Origin: Prorocentrum cordatum
Lineage: Eukaryota > Sar > Dinophyceae > Prorocentrales > Prorocentraceae
Reading direction: 5' to 3'
Length of the DNA stretch: 64,000 nucleotides
Assembly (NCBI GenBank): GCA_963575745.1
Contig: CAUYUJ010020517.1
Coordinates: 57,501 to 121,500, forward strand
Shown: in pieces, positions 61,436 to 64,000 of the stretch
Layout of the letters: each line of letters opens with the position of its first letter
Numbering within the stretch: the first letter of the stretch is position 1
Notes under the pieces: generated by a model
Database searches by the model: none
Told to the model about the DNA's origin: nothing
Seen by the model: the letters and a program-made list of their open reading frames with translations, nothing else
Translations under genes and position numbers: made by a program

Positions 61436-61632
61436 ATCTGGACAGATCTGGACAGATCTGGACAGATCTGGACAGATCTGGACAGATCTGGACAGATCTG
61501 GACAAGCCTGGACAATGAGGATGTATCGAGCGGGAGCCTCACCCTGGACAGATCTGGACAGATCTGGACAGATCTGGACAGATCTGGACAGATCTGGACA
61601 GGTCTGGACAGGTCTGGACAGGTCTGGACAAT
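61436..61632. repeat. CTGGACAGAT decamer array
   Basis: Two clusters (61436-61510 and 61545-61632) of exact or near-exact CTGGACAGAT, the last units changing to CTGGACAGGT. Same repeat and orientation as methyltransferase intron 1. Confidence 0.95.
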
Positions 61633-61639
61633 TGATCAA

Positions 61640-62094
61640 AAAAGCCATCGTTCTGCGTTTTTTCTCTCAGCCCCAGATCGAGATTGCTTCTCGAATGTCG
61701 AAATTCGGCAGGTCTTTCGACCTGCATCCAAGGTCTCTGCGGGCGACGGGGGTGCACGCGGCCTCGGATGCAGCTTCGCCTGCCATCCCACATGCAAAAT
61801 GTTCCCCGCGTGCACCCCCTGATCAACTCCCCGCGTTGTCGTCCATCATCCCCTGGATCTGCTTGATGTTCCTCACGCTCGCCAGCAGCTTGTCGGAGAG
61901 ATCGCTGATGATCCCGATGCTGTTGACGAGCAGGATGCGGTCGGACTCGCGGGGAGGGCGGAGGGAAAAATTGCAACATGATAGAGGAGTACAGGATCGT
62001 ACGAGATGGGGATCGGGATGGGGACGGGTTCGAGTATGGATGGAGGTAGGAGGGAGGGGGAGGAGGTAGTATAAGTAGCACACCGCGGATAAGG
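61640..62094. other. No gene recognised
   Basis: A minus-strand frame at about 61950-61820 reads LLVNSIGIISDLSDKLLASV and RNIKQIQGMMDDNAG, which looks coding (helical), but its boundaries and family are unknown; it could be an exon. Confidence 0.35.
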
Positions 62095-62465
62095 GGCGTC
62101 GGCAGTCTGCGACAAGCGCCGATTTTTTCGTTAAAGCAATGTTGGTGGGTCGCGGGCGTGGTCGCAGTGGGTCGCGGGTGGGTGGCGGGTGGATGGTTGG
62201 TGGGTCGCGGGTGGGTCGCGGGCTGGTCGCTGGCGGATCGCGGGGTGGGTCGCGGGTGGGTCGCGGGGTGGGTCGCGGGCGGGTCGGTCGCGGATGTGTC
62301 GCGGTGGGTCGCGAGTTGGTCGCGTGCTGGGTATCGGAGGGGAACGACTACAACAAACAACAACAACAAACAACAAACAACAGCACATGACAAACAACAA
62401 CGAACATCAACGAACAATAACAATCCTCACCGCAGAACCTCACTTCAGCTACGCGCGGTCCCCTC
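62095..62465 (-). repeat. ~400-bp dispersed repeat, copy 2 (inverted)
   Basis: Reverse-complement match of 59238-59655: TTAAAGCAATGTTGGTGGGTCG, GGGTCGCGGG-type units, (CAA)n, then GAACCTCACTTCAGCTAC. Ends just before the stop of the hypothetical gene downstream. Confidence 0.85.
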
Positions 62466-62472
62466 ACTCCGG

Positions 62473-64000
62473 TTAGGGGGAGTGAGGGTGAGTTTTACAG
62501 CAAGTGCTGTCCTCCTCGAGCTGCTTCAGCGTGTCCTCGACCCCCTCCGTCATGATGTTGTTGAAGTACGCATTCTTGACCACGGCGTCCTCGAGCTCCT
62601 TGGAGTTGCTGATCAGCGAGCCGCTGACCTTCTCGTTCTTGGCCCACTTCCAGTCCGAGTCGGACTCGATCTTCTTGAGCAGCCCCTCGGACTGCTTGGT
62701 CGACGTGGTGTATGCCGTCAGCACGTCGGACGCGTACTTGATCTGGGCCTTCATCGTCGTCGGCGAGGCTTTGAGCTTGGTATCCTTGCCCCCGCGCTTG
62801 TTGACATCGGCCTTGCCCTGCTTGCCCTGCTTGCCCTTGCCCTTGCCCTTACCTTTGTCCTTGCCCTTGCCGTCCTTGCCCTTGCCGTCATTGCCCTTGC
62901 CGGCCTTGCCCTTGCCGTCCTTGCCCTTGCCGCTCTTCTCGCCGTTGATGCAGTCATCTGAGCTCGTCTCGGCCGTCGCGGGCTTGGCGATGTAGGGCAT
63001 GGTCTGCTTCCCGGGCGTCTCCGCAACGTCATCTGCCAACGATCCGTGCCGCGCTCTCTTCAAGGCGGAGCCCTCCACCTGCTCTGTAGTCCAAGCGTCA
63101 TGGCGTCTCTTGGCGGCCTTCTTCTTTTTGTGCCTGAACGTCAGGCGGCCGCTCTGATCAGCAATTCCTATCCATGGCGGCCCCTTCTCGATGCACCACC
63201 GCGCGATGTTGAGGCAACCCGCGATGACGCTGGGAAACCTGCCGCCCTCGGCCATGATCAGCGCGTCGAAGTTCAAGTCCTCGTATTCATCGGCCTCCTC
63301 CTCCAGGTAGGTTTCCGTCTTGCTCTTGTAGGAGACCGTCTCTTCGAATCGTTCCTGCGCCCACGCAGCTCTCCATCGCTTCTGCTCGTATTGGGACAGC
63401 CTGTGCTTGTACGTGTGGCGCTTCTCTTCTGGCCACTGCTTGTCGATCCATCTGTTGAACTTCTTGCCCGCCGAGCTCGACGCCGCGAACTCGAAGTTGT
63501 TCTCTGCAACCTCGGCGAGCAAGCTGTCCACGTCACGCACTTTCTGCAGCTTGCGCTCCCACGTGTCCTCGTGGTTCTGGTCGGCTGTGGTGATGCCGTC
63601 CTTGAACGCAGCCTCGAACATCTTCATCAGATCCTGGAAGCAAATGGCAATCTGTAATACACGGGGCGGGAGAGGGTGGAATGAGCAGGATGTTGATCCT
63701 TCAGGTCAAGAGGAGGACGAGGATGGGGGTAAAGGTGATGAGACGGAGGAGGAGGAGGAGGAGGAGGAGGAGGAGAAATGAGTTGGAGGAGAAGGAGGAG
63801 GGGGAGGAGGAGGAGAGGGAGAACGACCCATAACGATCACGGAGTACGATGGTACTCAGGATGATGAGGAGGATCTCGAGGGGGGCTCAGGAGGGGCTAG
63901 GATGGTTATCGTATGAACTGTCCTGCTCTGCGCTGGCGGCAATACCATCGACGTTGCCACCGTCGTTCTTGTCGTCGCCGCCGAGCGCCTTCATGATCAT
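62473..64000 (-). CDS. Hypothetical protein with GKGKDGKGK tract, partial
   Basis: Exon 64000-63923 (MKALGGDDKNDGGNVDGIAA) runs off the window; exon 63633-62473 starts DLMKMFEAAFKDG and ends at a stop. The 289-bp intron is GA-AG with CAGGA at both boundaries and contains GGA repeats. Residues ~1-120 of the long exon are charged and helical (FNRWIDKQWPEEKRHTYKHR), ~120-165 contain a more hydrophobic patch (FPSVIAGCLNIARWCIEKG), ~215-265 a low-complexity KGKDGKGK tract, and the C-terminal ~100 are again helical. No domain is recognised. Confidence 0.75.

Overview
The window is nuclear DNA of a dinoflagellate. The strongest single sign is a 17-base relict of the dinoflagellate spliced leader (57764-57780, minus strand) just upstream of a cytosine-methyltransferase-like gene. 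GC-rich coding sequence, GC-AG and GA-AG introns flanked by short direct repeats, intron-sized repeats with inverted ends, long trinucleotide tracts and multicopy retroelement and transposase families all agree. The species cannot be named from sequence alone. The window contains a 100-N scaffold gap (52868-52967). Nearly all recognisable coding sequence lies on the minus strand. No rRNA, tRNA or CRISPR array was found.

Layout. 1-4.7 kb: a partial exon, a 21-bp minisatellite and inverted repeats. 4.8-5.9 kb: the 3' half of a protein kinase gene. 6.05-22.09 kb: a complete 16-kb Ty1/copia-type LTR retrotransposon with 5-bp target duplications (AAGAG), 266-bp LTRs (five differences by eye) and an initiator-Met-type primer site. 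22.1-29.5 kb: repeats, foldback elements and exons of a second kinase-like gene. 29.8-31.6 kb: an EF-hand/coiled-coil gene. 32.9-35.5 kb: a decayed LINE. 35.5-40.9 kb: repeat tracts. 40.9-51.2 kb: a long, frame-broken coding-derived block with a reverse-transcriptase fragment. 51.2-55.1 kb: microsatellites and the gap. 55.6-57.8 kb: the methyltransferase-like gene. 57.9-61.3 kb: a broken transposase-like gene. 62.5-64 kb: a lysine/glycine-rich hypothetical gene running off the right edge.

The most interesting object is the retrotransposon. In sense order it carries Gag, a nucleocapsid, proline-rich ORFs, a Tpt1/KptA-like RNA 2'-phosphotransferase domain, a RING-H2-like finger, a retropepsin-like domain, integrase, reverse transcriptase and RNase H. 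Its internal region is studded with about 37 copies of a 14-nt hairpin: a variable 5-bp stem around a conserved loop that reads as a GNRA-type tetraloop in the sense RNA. Four of the five simple imperfect copies form a G.U pair only in the sense RNA. Two reading-frame changes coincide with such hairpins, and omitting 14 nt reconnects the frames. An RNA-repair enzyme domain together with repeated RNA hairpins in one element makes a testable candidate for an undescribed RNA-level system; the link between the two is inference.

Elsewhere, the methyltransferase-like gene keeps the SAM-binding and C-terminal motifs but has PPL in place of the catalytic PPC. Several introns look like inserted elements (terminal inverted repeats, direct repeats at the splice sites), consistent with introner-driven intron gain.
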